Source of the DNA: Oncomelania hupensis
Taxonomy: Eukaryota; Mollusca; Gastropoda; Littorinimorpha; Pomatiopsidae
Assembly (NCBI GenBank): GCA_036898135.1
Contig: CM072523.1
Coordinates: 28,774,149 to 28,838,148 of the forward strand
Length of the DNA: 64,000 nucleotides
Direction of reading: 5' to 3'
Both the position numbers and the translations under genes were made by a program. The stretch's first letter is position 1. Each line of letters opens with the position of its first letter. Of the stretch, positions 12,249 to 22,944 are shown in pieces. Below the pieces are notes generated by a model. That model saw only the letters and a list, made by a program, of their open reading frames with translations, was not told the origin of the DNA and searched no databases.

Positions 12249-12349
12249 AGAATTTGAAAGTAAAATTAGTTTGAGTTTCTGAAAAGACGTCTTGCAGTCG
12301 GAATTTGAAAGTAAAATTAGTTTGAGTTTCTGAAAAGACGTCTTGCAGA
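12249..12349 (+). repeat. Two tandem ~50-bp direct repeats
   Basis: GAATTTGAAAGTAAAATTAG then TTTGAGTTTCTGAAAAGACG and TCTTGCAG occur twice back to back without a mismatch. Confidence 0.9.
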
Positions 12350-12487
12350 GCTCCGACAATTCAACATTTCGTAGAAAGTTTTATTTATTTATTTTTTTAA
12401 TGTCTGAATCTCAATTTAATGTTTCTTGTGTTTTCTCAACAACACAGTGTTAGCGAACTTGTAAAGAGATGTCTGCTATTGGTTCTT

Positions 12488-13083
12488 AATTTTGTTCTTA
12501 AATTTAGAGCAATAATTCCCACTGTCGCTGTCTTTCTCCTTTGTTCTTTTTCATTCCTACTCTGTTCTATCAATCTAGCTAAAGCATCTTCTTCTTCGTT
12601 AGACCAGTCACCTACCTTTTTCTTGAAAACTCTTCCTGGATGAAACTCCTCATTTGTGTGTGAGTTCTGTTGGATCAGCTTGGAAACATTGGACGCTGTT
12701 TGCCAGGTGGTCACTGGGGCTTCCTACATGTATGATGTTATTATTTGGTAATGTAGGCATTTTATATGTATGTGTTTTGTTGATATTTTATAATGATGTT
12801 TATATTCTATTTTGTTTTGTAAACAGGGGTTCGAATAATTAGAGTATAGCCTCAGCGTTCCCTGCTTGGGATGCCTTTATTGTAAAGTGACCGGCTGGTG
12901 GAGATTCTTCAGTGTTACCACTAGGGTTGTTTCAGCAGTTCTTTTATGCGGATCAGGGGCGAGTGCTCTTTCAGCGAAGTTGGGGTCTTGATTTTGTGGT
13001 CCTGATTCGGCTATACTGGTCCTGATTTGGCTCGGAAGAGTCCGCTGGACCTAAAACAATAATCATGTAATGTAATGTAATCA
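12488..13083 (+). repeat. T600 repeat, 5'-truncated copy
   Basis: Lacks the hairpin and TATAAATAG but has ATTCCCACTGTCGCTGTCTT, TTGAAAACTCTTCCTGGATG and GGAAGAGTCCGCTGGACCTA, with a (TAATG)n tail. Confidence 0.8.
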
Positions 13084-13084
13084 G

Positions 13085-13860
13085 TTCAAAGCAACAGACC
13101 GTATTACCCTCCTTTGAAAACTGTTGCAGCACTGCGCGTCTGTTCCTAAAACGTTGTGTTTAAGAGACGATTACAAATACAAACTTTATCTTCTTGTATG
13201 GCGTTGTGTTGTTATTGTTGTTGTAGTTGTCGTCGTCGTCGTTGTTGTGATTGTCATCGTTGATGGTGGCGTCGAGAAAAGTTGCTATAAGCTACATTCT
13301 TTAACTTCGTAAAAAAACCAAAAAAAAAGGTAAAAGTTACCTACCTTTATTAACCTACCTTTAACTTCGTAATGCCAGAATGTTCGATGTTTTCAGTAAT
13401 TGTACAACGTAGGTCAGTTGTTTTGAAAACACATGTTGGCGGTGCATAGGCATTTGGAGTTAGATCCTGTTATGGGTCAGCTGCGCCTTGAGCATCTCTT
13501 GAGCTGGGAAAGTGCTATGTAAGAACAAAATCAAAACAAAGGTCGTCCGGCTTGGTGCAGACGTTGTGTTGTTGACAGTCTGCTGAAACTGTTTCCAGAT
13601 TATTAATGAAAATATGAAATATCAAATTGTAAGTGACTAGTTAATTTTTTTAATGCTAAGCGGGTAGGATTAGGATTAGATGGGGTTATTAGGGGATTAG
13701 TTCTTTTCCCCCCTCGTCCTTTGTGGCGCAGCTCTCTGCGGCTGCCGGCTTTTCGCTGAGGGTCAACCTGCTTGGGTGGCGACGAATAGTATCCAATTCC
13801 ACCATTGATATAGTCTACCTTTGAACTCTGAAATGTGTGATGGCCACTCTGCTCAAGTAC
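13085..13860. other. No gene; SINE-tail fragment at 13440-13535
   Basis: TTAGATCCTGTTATGGGTCA, GCCTTGAGCATCTCTTGAGC and AAAGTGCTATGTAAGAAC are the SINE tail family on +. A TTG/GTC run lies at 13210-13262. The rest is unassigned. Confidence 0.5.
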
Positions 13861-13875
13861 ATTGAGCGTTAATTG

Positions 13876-13958
13876 TCACTCCGGAGATACCTGCGCTGTA
13901 CACGACTATGTCATCATCTTCATCTTCAATGTCGTCGTCATCGTCATTGTCAGTGTGG

Positions 13959-14031
<73 letters not shown>

Positions 14032-14125
14032 TGTCATCATCATTATCATCATTCCGGAGATTCCTGCGCTGTACACGACTACGTCATCATCATCTTCAAT
14101 GTCGTCGTCATCGTCACCATTGCCA
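13876..14125 (+). repeat. Duplicated segment around (ATC)n
   Basis: CCGGAGATACCTGCGCTGTA CACGACTA, followed by TCTTCAATGTCGTCGTCATC, occurs on both sides (13881, 14054) of the (ATC)n at 13960-14050. Confidence 0.85.
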
Positions 14126-14714
14126 TAACCATCACCACATCATCAGCAGCAGCAACAGCAGAGCTGCATCACAATTAGGCTTACTACCACCATCGCCACC
14201 ACCACTGCTACCCTCCTCCTCGTCCTCCTCTTCCTCATTTTTTTCTCATCATCGTCATCCTCATCATCATCATCATCATCAAGGTAAGATGCGTGTGCAG
14301 GACCGCTCATCTCCCTGTGCTTCAGCCTTGACAACTTGGAACATTGACCGTGCTGGCAGCCTGCTAAATAAATAAACATGTTGCGGCCTAATCAGGTGCT
14401 AAGGGCGGGCCACTGTTATTGCTAAGAGAAGATAATTCACTTACGGCTTTATCTCCTCTCTTATGTGCATGCAGTGTACAGGCAACAATGGCACGATACT
14501 TTTATGCAGAACAGAGAACTAAAACTCAGTGATGCAAAATATTTGTAAAAAAAAAAAAGTTCCAGGAAATGACATTTGCACGAGATACGGAGCAAAAGTT
14601 AGAAAGTATAGAATTCTTTGGACTTTCAGAGTATTTTATGCCCAGACTTACAATCTTTCTCGTAATTAGATATAAGCTTACGTATCTTACTATTTTTTTA
14701 ATTCTTGAAATAAG

Positions 14715-14715
<1 letters not shown>

Positions 14716-14753
<38 letters not shown>

Positions 14754-14783
14754 AGATTGAGACATTTTATTTACACCAAGAGA

Positions 14784-14872
<89 letters not shown>

Positions 14873-14902
14873 AGATTGAGACATTTTATTTACACCAAGA
14901 GA

Positions 14903-14963
<61 letters not shown>

Positions 14964-14999
14964 GTAGATTGAGACATTTTATTTACACCAAGAGAGAGG

Positions 15000-15043
<44 letters not shown>

Positions 15044-15080
15044 TATAGATTGAGACATTTTATTTACACCAAGAGAGAGG

Positions 15081-15163
<83 letters not shown>

Positions 15164-15188
15164 AGATTGAGACATTTTATTTACACCA

Positions 15189-15275
<87 letters not shown>

Positions 15276-15308
15276 TAGATTGAGACATTTTATTTACACC
15301 AAGAGAGA

Positions 15309-15365
<57 letters not shown>

Positions 15366-15403
15366 AGATTGAGACATTTTATTTACACCAAGAGAGAGGG
15401 AGG

Positions 15404-15464
<61 letters not shown>

Positions 15465-15501
15465 GTATAGATTGAGACATTTTATTTACACCAAGAGAGA
15501 G

Positions 15502-15572
<71 letters not shown>

Positions 15573-15681
15573 AGATTGAGACATTTTATTTACACAAAGA
15601 GAGAGGGAGGGGGAGAGAGAAAGAGAGAGAGAGAGAGAGGTATAGATTGAGACATTTTATTTACACAAAGAGAGAGGGAGG

Positions 15682-15734
<53 letters not shown>

Positions 15735-15768
15735 AGATTGAGACATATTATGTACACCAAGAGAGATG

Positions 15769-15825
<57 letters not shown>

Positions 15826-15880
15826 AGATTGAGACATTTTATTTACACCAAGAGAGAGAGAGGGAGAGAGAGAGAGAGAG
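14716..15880 (+). repeat. Compound (GA)n satellite, 12 copies
   Basis: Each unit is a (GA)n of varying length plus a conserved 34-bp spacer, GGTATAGATTGAGACATTTT then ATTTACACCAAGAG. Spacers begin at about 14749, 14868, 14961, 15042, 15159, 15274, 15361, 15463, 15568, 15639, 15731 and 15821. Units are about 70-120 bp. Confidence 0.95.
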
Positions 15881-15904
15881 GGCGGGCTTGAGTGGGGGGA
15901 CCTG

Positions 15905-16018
15905 TATGAGAGCGCGCGCCTTGAGCAGAGCTGGTAAAGTGCTATATAAGAACAAATTAATAAAAGAACAGTGAAAGATTTCCCCTCTTTCGCACGCGCA
16001 TGCCCACACACACACACG

Positions 16019-16051
<33 letters not shown>

Positions 16052-16055
16052 CACA
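15905..16055 (+). repeat. SINE-tail scrap and (CA)n
   Basis: GCGCGCCTTGAGCAGAGCTG and AAAGTGCTATATAAGAAC, followed by CA repeats at 16003-16050. Confidence 0.6.
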
Positions 16056-16121
16056 TCCGCCGAGCACATTGACAAACATTACTATCCTAACAAATCTTTG
16101 TAGCTAGGAATATATATGGAA

Positions 16122-16871
16122 CTAGTGGTTTTGTACCCTGGCAAGCCAGGGTACACAGGTTGCTGTTTAAAATGTAGACAGAGAGACAACTGTTGTCTGC
16201 GAGTTTCATTTGGACGATTTTGCCTTGGATAATTGCAATGTACTGCAGAACAGAGTATAGGTGCATGTTTGAGTAATGCACTAAAATATTTTATTTTAAT
16301 TTAGTATTTATGTTAGGCAACGTATTTTTAAATGTCATACCTTTATTTAAAAATATTAGGCATGATATTTATTGCAATGTACTTACACTTACAGCCGACG
16401 CGGTTGTCAAATATTGTCTGCAAAGTTATATGTGACGTCACGTTTGGCGCTTGAAAGGGATTCTTGCAAGATTGTTTGCGAATGAATTTTTGTGCGCATA
16501 TAAGTATGGATGAAAAAGAAAGTGAACAGGTAACCTTCAGCTGTAAGATTGGTGACATGAGTGCAAAAGTGTTTTGAATGGATATAAAACAAAATTTGCG
16601 GTATTACGGAACGGCACGTTCTTGACACGGGTTGAATCGGAAGCGCGCGGAATGAGGCTATTGCAGTTTGTGGACATTTTGTTTATTTATTTATCTCAGA
16701 AACGGTTAAACGTTCGGTAAGGAAATGTCGGCTATAACGATTTCGCGGGTTTTGAGCGCACAGCAGGCCGATCCGCAGCGCCCAGCACCTGCCCAGATGA
16801 GCGTCCATACCGGACAAACTTTACAGTAGAGGCGAAGAAGGACTTCCGGCTAAGCAATTTATATATATATA
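16122..16871 (-). mobile_element. Helitron-like non-autonomous element, long copy
   Basis: On the - strand the 3' end has a perfect 11-bp hairpin (TGTACCCTGGC/GCCAGGGTACA with a 2-base loop, 16132-16155) followed about 10 bp later by CTAG-T. That matches the hairpin-CTRR-T ending of Helitrons. The other end reads AATTGCTTAGCCGGAAGTCC beside TATATATA. About 750 bp, no Rep/helicase sequence. Two further partial copies follow. Confidence 0.5.
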
Positions 16872-17553
16872 CAGGGCTTGCCGAATTTTCAAATTTCTGT
16901 AATTCCCGGGGTAATGTAAAGTTGATTTCTGTAATTCCCTCCAAATTTTTACATTACCCATGGACTCGAGCCATGAAAACTTCCAGCCAGGATGGCAGAA
17001 ACTTTCTACAGCGTTTCTCACGATCATATTTTTCATCGTTTTTCTGTTTCTTTCCACTTGTTCTGTCCACTTCATCATTCATTCTTTTAAATCCGAACTT
17101 TTCTAAAGACATATTGAATAAGTCAATAACTATCAGCTTTCTTTCTAAGTCGCCGGCAAATTCACCGGATATTTATTGAGTTTACGTTACTATAACAAAC
17201 TCTTAACTTAACTGATCCCCATTGGCTAAAATATCGACAATGCACCAATGAAATTTTATTAAAGAAAACACGTCGGAAGGTGGCCAGAAGAAAAGTAACT
17301 CTTTACTAAAGCAGGCAGACGACACAACGCAAAACAAACAGTTGTTCGCGGCGATGGAAATCTCGCAGAAAAAAAATTACTTTTGGTTCATGGTAAAATG
17401 CCAGCTCACAGGAAAGCGAAAATAGTGAAGCTCTATTTTTTTAAAATTTGTGATTTCTGTATTACCCGCGGGAAATGTACTTGATGAATGTGTACTACCC
17501 GACGAAATTTTACACTTCCCCGGGTAACGGGAAGTGGGATTTCGCAAGCCCTG
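16872..17553. mobile_element. hAT-like TIR element
   Basis: Begins CAGGGCTTGCCGAA and ends TTTCGCAAGCCCTG, i.e. terminal inverted repeats of at least 10 bp. It is flanked by ATATATA on both sides (7 bp; an 8-bp duplication would need one mismatch). Internal words TTTCTGTAATTCCC and GGGTAA recur near both ends. No transposase is visible. hAT is inferred from CAGGG and duplication size. Confidence 0.55.
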
Positions 17554-17571
17554 ATATATAGGCCTATATGA

Positions 17572-17935
17572 CTAGTGGTTTTTGTACCCTGGCAAGCCAG
17601 GGTACACATGATGCTGTTTAAAATGTAGACAGAGAACTTTTGTCTGCGAGTTTTATTTGGACGATGATACCTCCCCATATCCCCCTTGATACCTCACCAT
17701 ACCCCCCCCCCCCTGATATCTCCTCGTCCCCCCCCCCATGATGCCTCATCATACCCCCTTGATACCTCCCCGAACCCACTTGATACCTCCCCATACCATT
17801 TTAATGGAAGCGCGCGGAATGAGGCTATTACAGTTTGTGGACATTTTGTTTATTTATTTATCTCAGAAACGGTTAAACAATCGGTAAGGAAATGTCGGCT
17901 AAAACGATTTCGCTGGTTTTGAGCACACAGCAGGC

Positions 17936-17936
<1 letters not shown>
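17572..17936 (-). mobile_element. Helitron-like element, second copy with minisatellite core
   Basis: Same CTAGT and hairpin (17583-17606). The middle is replaced by TGATACCTCCCCATACCCCC-type units (about 17665-17800), then the AAGCGCGCGGAATGAGGCTA segment. The far end is replaced by (CTA)n. Confidence 0.5.
17665..17800 (+). repeat. ~20-bp minisatellite, about 6 units
   Basis: GATACCTCCCCATACCCCCT-type units with variable C-runs. Confidence 0.85.
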
Positions 17937-18004
<68 letters not shown>

Positions 18005-18103
18005 TTGAATATAGGATAATACAAATAGAAATCATAAAAAACAATAAGGTTTTAAAAGAAAATTTGATATAATAATAATGATAATAATAATAATAATAAT
18101 AAT

Positions 18104-18151
<48 letters not shown>

Positions 18152-18224
18152 GTTTATTAATAATAACAATAATAATAATAATAATAATTATTATTATTAT
18201 TATTATTAGTTTATTAATAATAAC

Positions 18225-18305
<81 letters not shown>
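17937..18305 (+). repeat. (CTA)n and palindromic (AAT)n/(ATT)n blocks
   Basis: CTA repeats to 18004; from 18066 AAT and ATT blocks alternate, with AGTTTATTAATAATAACAAT twice. Confidence 0.95.
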
Positions 18306-18306
<1 letters not shown>

Positions 18307-18389
18307 TAAATGTAAAAAGTCTAAATTTAAAAAAAAAATATCCATATTGTAGTGCAAAAAAAAAAAAACTAAAAAAAAAAAATATGGCC

Positions 18390-18465
18390 CGCGTGAGTAT
18401 TGATCTAGGGTCGCCCGAAACCGTAGGCGAAAGATTAAACCACTAAGCTACGAAGAAAAACCATG
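18390..18465 (-). mobile_element. tRNA-like SINE head
   Basis: On the - strand TTCGTAGCTTAGTGGTTTAA (A box) and a weak B-box region. Short and degraded. Confidence 0.35.
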
Positions 18466-18512
18466 AATTTTTTGTTCTATATGGGAAAACATGCTGAAAC
18501 CTCAATTTGATT

Positions 18513-18751
18513 TTTAATGGAAGCGCGCGGAATGAGGCTATTGCAGTTTGTGGACATTTTGTTTATTTATTTATCTTAGAAACGGTTAAACGTTCGGTAA
18601 GGAAATGTCGGCTATAACGATTTGGCTGGTTTTGAGCACACAGAAGTACGATCAGCAGCTCTCAGCACGTGCCCAGATCAGCGTCCATAGGAGACAAACT
18701 TTATAGTAGTGGCGAAGAAGGACTTCCGGCTAAGCAATTTATATATATAGA
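18513..18751 (-). mobile_element. Helitron-like element, third copy, one end only
   Basis: AATGGAAGCGCGCGGAATGA through GACTTCCGGCTAAGCAATTT and TATATATA; the hairpin end is missing. Confidence 0.5.
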
Positions 18752-18757
18752 TTTTTG

Positions 18758-18823
<66 letters not shown>

Positions 18824-18885
18824 CTTTGAGGAAATTTAGGGAATGATTTTGCTCACCCTCCCCCTTCTCTCTCTCTCTCTCCCTC

Positions 18886-18920
<35 letters not shown>
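18758..18920 (+). repeat. (CT)n blocks
   Basis: Two CT blocks around CCACTTTGAGGAAATTTAGG, itself a scrap of the T600 5' region. Confidence 0.9.
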
Positions 18921-18923
<3 letters not shown>

Positions 18924-19332
18924 CACTTTTAGGACATTTAGTGCGTAAAATTACCACTGTTTCTGTCATTCTACGTGTTCTTTCTCGTTCGTAATATGTA
19001 CTCTATCAATCTACTATCTCCTTTGCTAAACCAGTCACTTACCTTTTTTCTTCAAAATTCTCCCAAAACTCCTGATTTGTGCATGGGGTCTGTTGGGTCA
19101 GCTTCGGGACATTAGACGCTTTATGTTGGGTCAGCTTGGGGATATTGGACGCTTTCTGCCAAATGCATGGGATGCCTTTATTGTAAAATGACCGCCTGGT
19201 GGATTGTCTTCAGTGTTACCATCAGGGTTGTTTCAGCAGATCTTATATCGGGGATGAGTTCTCTTTCAAATTGTGGTCCTGATTCGGCTCTTTGCTGGAC
19301 TCTATAAACAATGACTAATTAACTAACTAATT

Positions 19333-19334
<2 letters not shown>
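18921..19334 (+). repeat. T600 repeat, diverged copy
   Basis: CCACTTTTAGGACATTTAGT start, GTTGGGTCAGCTT twice, and an (ACTA)-type tail after GCAGATCTTATATCGG and CGGCTCTTTGCTGGACTC. Confidence 0.75.
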
Positions 19335-19373
<39 letters not shown>

Positions 19374-19377
19374 ACTC

Positions 19378-19427
<50 letters not shown>
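19335..19427 (+). repeat. (CT)n microsatellite
   Basis: CT repeats with CTAACT interruption. Confidence 0.95.
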
Positions 19428-19429
<2 letters not shown>

Positions 19430-19430
<1 letters not shown>

Positions 19431-19973
19431 GTTACACGATTTATCAGTCGTCGATTCAGCCCCGATGCTTGAATATTATATGTGTAATTCGAATTCGTCT
19501 ATTACGCAGCCTGATTACTCAGCAATAAAGGAGGAATCATCTTATAAGTTTTCCAACTTTATTCAGCAAACACCAACTACTGCATTTCTGAAAATCACTT
19601 TTTCCAAGCAGACAGTGCATTACTTATATAGCCTCTCTACAATCCAGTAAAGCTTAAAACAGTCCAGAATGATGCAATAAAACCCAATCAAAATTAAACT
19701 CGTCACTTGAACTACGCACTGTCTTACGTCATAGAACATTCTTCAGCTTACAAGCTATCGTCATATAGATTTTGAATTTTCGATCGATAATAAACAAGTA
19801 ATTCCAGAAAATTCCCAACGATACTACAACAACATCGATAGACAGAAATAATCAACATTATATATACAAAGCTTTACCTAGCACAGAATCAAATCACAGG
19901 TAAATGCATACTATTATTGCATGTTTTACAACAGAAAACGTTCGCAACTACAGTGTGCGTCTCAATCGTAACA
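19430..19973 (-). mobile_element. LTR-like element, second copy
   Basis: Read on the - strand it begins TGTTACGATTGAGACGC and ends GTGTAACA, a perfect TGTTAC/GTAACA terminal pair. It matches the 34868-35560 element over both ends and over the AATAAAGTTGGAAAAC region. It lies between a (CT)n and a (CA)n microsatellite, so no target duplication can be read. Confidence 0.55.
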
Positions 19974-20503
19974 CACACACACACACACACACATACGTTC
20001 AAAACTATAATAGTGGGTTTATGTTCAAAACAAGGCAAACTGGGTTCCATCCTTTCCCTTCATTACAAACCATTCCTATTCACTCAACGAATACAATAGC
20101 CTCTTGTAAGGTTATCTGTCACAACCGTTTTCATTTTTGACAAAAACAAAAGGAGAAATTGTGCTATGAAATAGTGGGTTCATTTGATACCAGTGGGTTT
20201 TTACACATGCATATTGGACATCTGGGTTTCTGTGGAAAAACTGGGTTTATCACACACACGGACACAACCAAAACGTATAAATGGCCAAGGTTGCATTTGC
20301 AAGATTTTCAGTAAGTGTGTGCAGTACACTGACACTTTTAGTTTAATTCAACTAATGAAACAACCTTTACTATTGCTCAGAATTTCCTCTGATTTTGTTT
20401 TTATAATTTCAATTACAATATTTTCAGTTGGTATATAGGCTACTGTATAGAATTAGAGCTGTCATTGAAGGATAGACTTTTGCCATTTACTTTAAGAACT
20501 GGG

Positions 20504-20665
20504 CGGTAGCTCAGTGGTTAAAGCATTGAACTGAGAACCGAAAGATCTGAGGTTGTTACAGTGTACCTCTGGATAGGTCAGTGCGTGGCCCTCTTTTTCT
20601 CCCCATAGCCCCAAAAATAAATTATTAGCTGGTGTCAGTAAAAATCGAAAAGAAAAATTCGGCAT
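20504..20665 (+). mobile_element. tRNA-derived SINE head
   Basis: GGCGGTAGCTCAGTGGTTAA (A box) and a degraded B box (GAGGTTGTTACAG). The tail has CTGGTGTCAGTAAAAATCG, similar to the end of family A. Confidence 0.55.
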
Positions 20666-20842
20666 TAAGCAAACATTCTTGTCATATTTACTTTGCTTAC
20701 ATTTACTTTGTATTGTATGGTTTTACAGTTTTTTTAATTTGAATCCAGACTGGAAGAGCTGCAAAAAAAAAAGATATCTTGTCGTTCTCAAATGTTAACT
20801 GTGCATAATTTTTTCATGTTCAATTTATTACTTCACTTCCAG

Positions 20843-21042
20843 ATTTAAATCAAATCATTGAAGAAAAGGCAAGAAGGAGAAAGAAGAAAAAGTATGAGGA
20901 GTATGAAGAAGAATTAATAGAAAGAAGAAGATTGAGGAGAAGCGTGGAGAAAAAGCATAAAATCTCCAGAGGAAAAAAAAGAATGAGAAGGGTGGAAAAG
21001 TATACAAATCTTCATTGGAAAAGAATAGGAATGGAAAAATAA
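20843..21042 (+). CDS. Possible terminal exon, Lys/Arg/Glu-rich
   Basis: Follows acceptor TTCACTTCCAG. In one frame it encodes about 66 residues to TAA 21040-21042: LNQIIEEKARRRKKKKYEEY, then a mix of basic and acidic residues likely to form a charged helix or coiled coil. No homologue recognised. Upstream exons were not found; the nearest upstream sequence is a SINE. AT-rich sequence with many AAG/AGA codons can stay open by chance, so this is tentative. Confidence 0.25.
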
Positions 21043-21362
21043 AAAAGCAGAGAACTGGTAATGTAAAACAAACATATGAACAACATAACACAGACCTATT
21101 TTGTTAACATTTTTATTTTGAAAGTGTCTAGTAGAACATAATTTGTATATATTATTATTACTTTTTTTTAATCAACTTCATTTAGTTAGGTTTTACATAA
21201 ATTGTTTATGGTTTCCCGTTACGTTAATATATTCTGAATAAGGATCAATTGAGTGCAACCACTTATAATTAGTTTTTTTTCCAGCACCTCAAAGGCTGCA
21301 TAAAACCATGTGAAGAGCATAATATTATTATATAGTCATTAGTCTTGACATTGCTTTTTGAT
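21043..21362. other. No gene; AT-rich
   Basis: Nothing supported. Confidence 0.35.
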
Positions 21363-21363
21363 G

Positions 21364-21945
21364 CATTACATTACATTACATTATTATTGCTTTAGGTCCA
21401 GCGGACTCTTCCGAGCCAAATCAGGACCGGACAACCCCCGATCCGCATAAAAGATCTGCTGAAACAACCCTAGTGGTAAAACCGAAAGCTTTCCACCAGC
21501 CAGTCACTTTACAATAAAGACATCCCACGCAGGGGACGGCTGAGGCTTCACCCCAACTTATCGAACCCCCGTTTACAAAAACAAAATAGAATACAAACAT
21601 CATTATAAATTATCAACTAAACACATACATTTAAAATGCCTACATTGCTAAATAATAACATCATAGGAAGCCCTATTGACCACCTGGCAGAAAGCGTCCA
21701 ATATTCCCAAGCTGATCCAACAGACCTCATACACAAACAAGGAGTCTTGTCCCGGAAGAGTTTTCAAGAAAAAAGGTAGGAGACTGGTCTAGCGAAGAAG
21801 ACGATAGTATAGCAGATTGATAGAAAAGAGCAGGAATGAGAAAGAGCAAATGAGAAAGACAGCGACAGTGGGAATTTAAAGCACTAAATTTCCAGAAAGT
21901 GGGGATACTATTTATACTGAAAACCCCCGGCACCCCAACGGGGGT
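21364..21945 (-). repeat. T600 repeat, full-length copy
   Basis: (TAATG)n tail on the left side, GGTCCAGCGGACTCTTCCGA, GCTGATCCAACAGACCTC and TATTTATACTGAAAACCCCC at the hairpin end. Confidence 0.85.
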
Positions 21946-21949
21946 ATGC

Positions 21950-22768
21950 TTTTTGATGAACAAGAACCCCGAGAATAACATATGTATTAACTTGGCAAAG
22001 AAAAATAATTTGGTACTTTGCCAGATTAATCCACCACTTTCTCTTAAGTTTAAGACAGAAATCTACTACTTAACAAAACTGGCCTAAAAACTAGTCTACA
22101 CAATACAGAGCAGTAAATTTCCATTACTTAATGACAAGTAGCACCTCAAAAAGCTTTGAACATGATGAACACCATCAATCACTGGAAAGGCAAGTCCATA
22201 TGACTCACATGCTCCTTATGGAACTCCCAATAAATAACACAAAAATGAGATGCCAGAAAAAAATGTTAAATGATTGAAACGGTGGGTTTAAAATGCAAAG
22301 TAATACAAGCTTTGATATTTCGATGCTCTTGACCTTGACCTCCAGCTATAAATGCACTCATGTACGATAAAATAAACTACAGCAACAGATTTTATTATTT
22401 TGGACATCTCCAATGACCTTCACCTTGGAGCAAGGTTGACAAAATATGCATGTGCGTCTCATTGATACCTATCATGCATCAAACAATCTGAAGTTTAGTT
22501 AATATTAATAACTTAGGATTAACAAGAAATTTTGTGGAAAATTGACATAGCTTGACTAACATTTGTTGAACCTGTGACCTTGACCTTGAAGTGCAGTCAT
22601 TCAATCACTGATAATTTTCGAGGTCTCGTGTAATTAGCCACTTTAAAGTTTTGCACACATGGAAGGCAGACAGACAGACAACATTGAAACATGCAATTTT
22701 TTACTATTTAGGACTCATCTTGAATAGATTTGCAAACAAATTTGAATATATATTCTATATCTAAACGA
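21950..22768. repeat. Repeat-like region with TGACCTTGACC motifs
   Basis: CTTGACCTTGACCTCC (22331), GACCTTCACCTTGG (22420) and GTGACCTTGACCTTGAAG (22572), ending with GGCAGACAGACAGACAA (22664). No gene. Such motifs are frequent in dispersed molluscan repeats, as far as I recall. Confidence 0.4.
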
Positions 22769-22769
22769 T

Positions 22770-22944
22770 TCATGGCACTTGGTTCACACCCTGGGGTAGC
22801 ACTGATGGCAGCAACAAAGCTGATGATGGGGATGTTGTATGCATTTCGGTCTGCTGGCTTTGACGCCTTTTTCTAGCTTGTTTCTTGACTGAACCTTCCG
22901 ATGAATTAGAGTCTTTAGAATCCTCATGCTGCTCTTCAGCCCTC
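22770..22944 (-). CDS. Small membrane protein, exon 3
   Basis: 175 nt from the acceptor to TGA 22772-22770. Encodes RAEEQHEDSKDSNSSEGSVK, then a basic and Ser/Gln/Pro-rich end (…LPQGVNQVP). Confidence 0.5.

Noticed and set aside
11792..12274. 160-codon Ile/Phe-rich frame
   Set aside because: Translation of (ATC)n/(TTC)n blocks.
12162..12359. Arg-rich 65-codon - strand frame
   Set aside because: It comes from the (TTC)n array plus the 50-bp duplication.
14771..15283. Arg-Glu and Ser-Leu frames of about 135 codons
   Set aside because: They lie over the (GA)n compound satellite; both strands are open because of composition.
14716..15880. CRISPR array
   Set aside because: Regular spacers with variable blocks look array-like, but here the variable part is (GA)n and the genome is eukaryotic; no cas genes.
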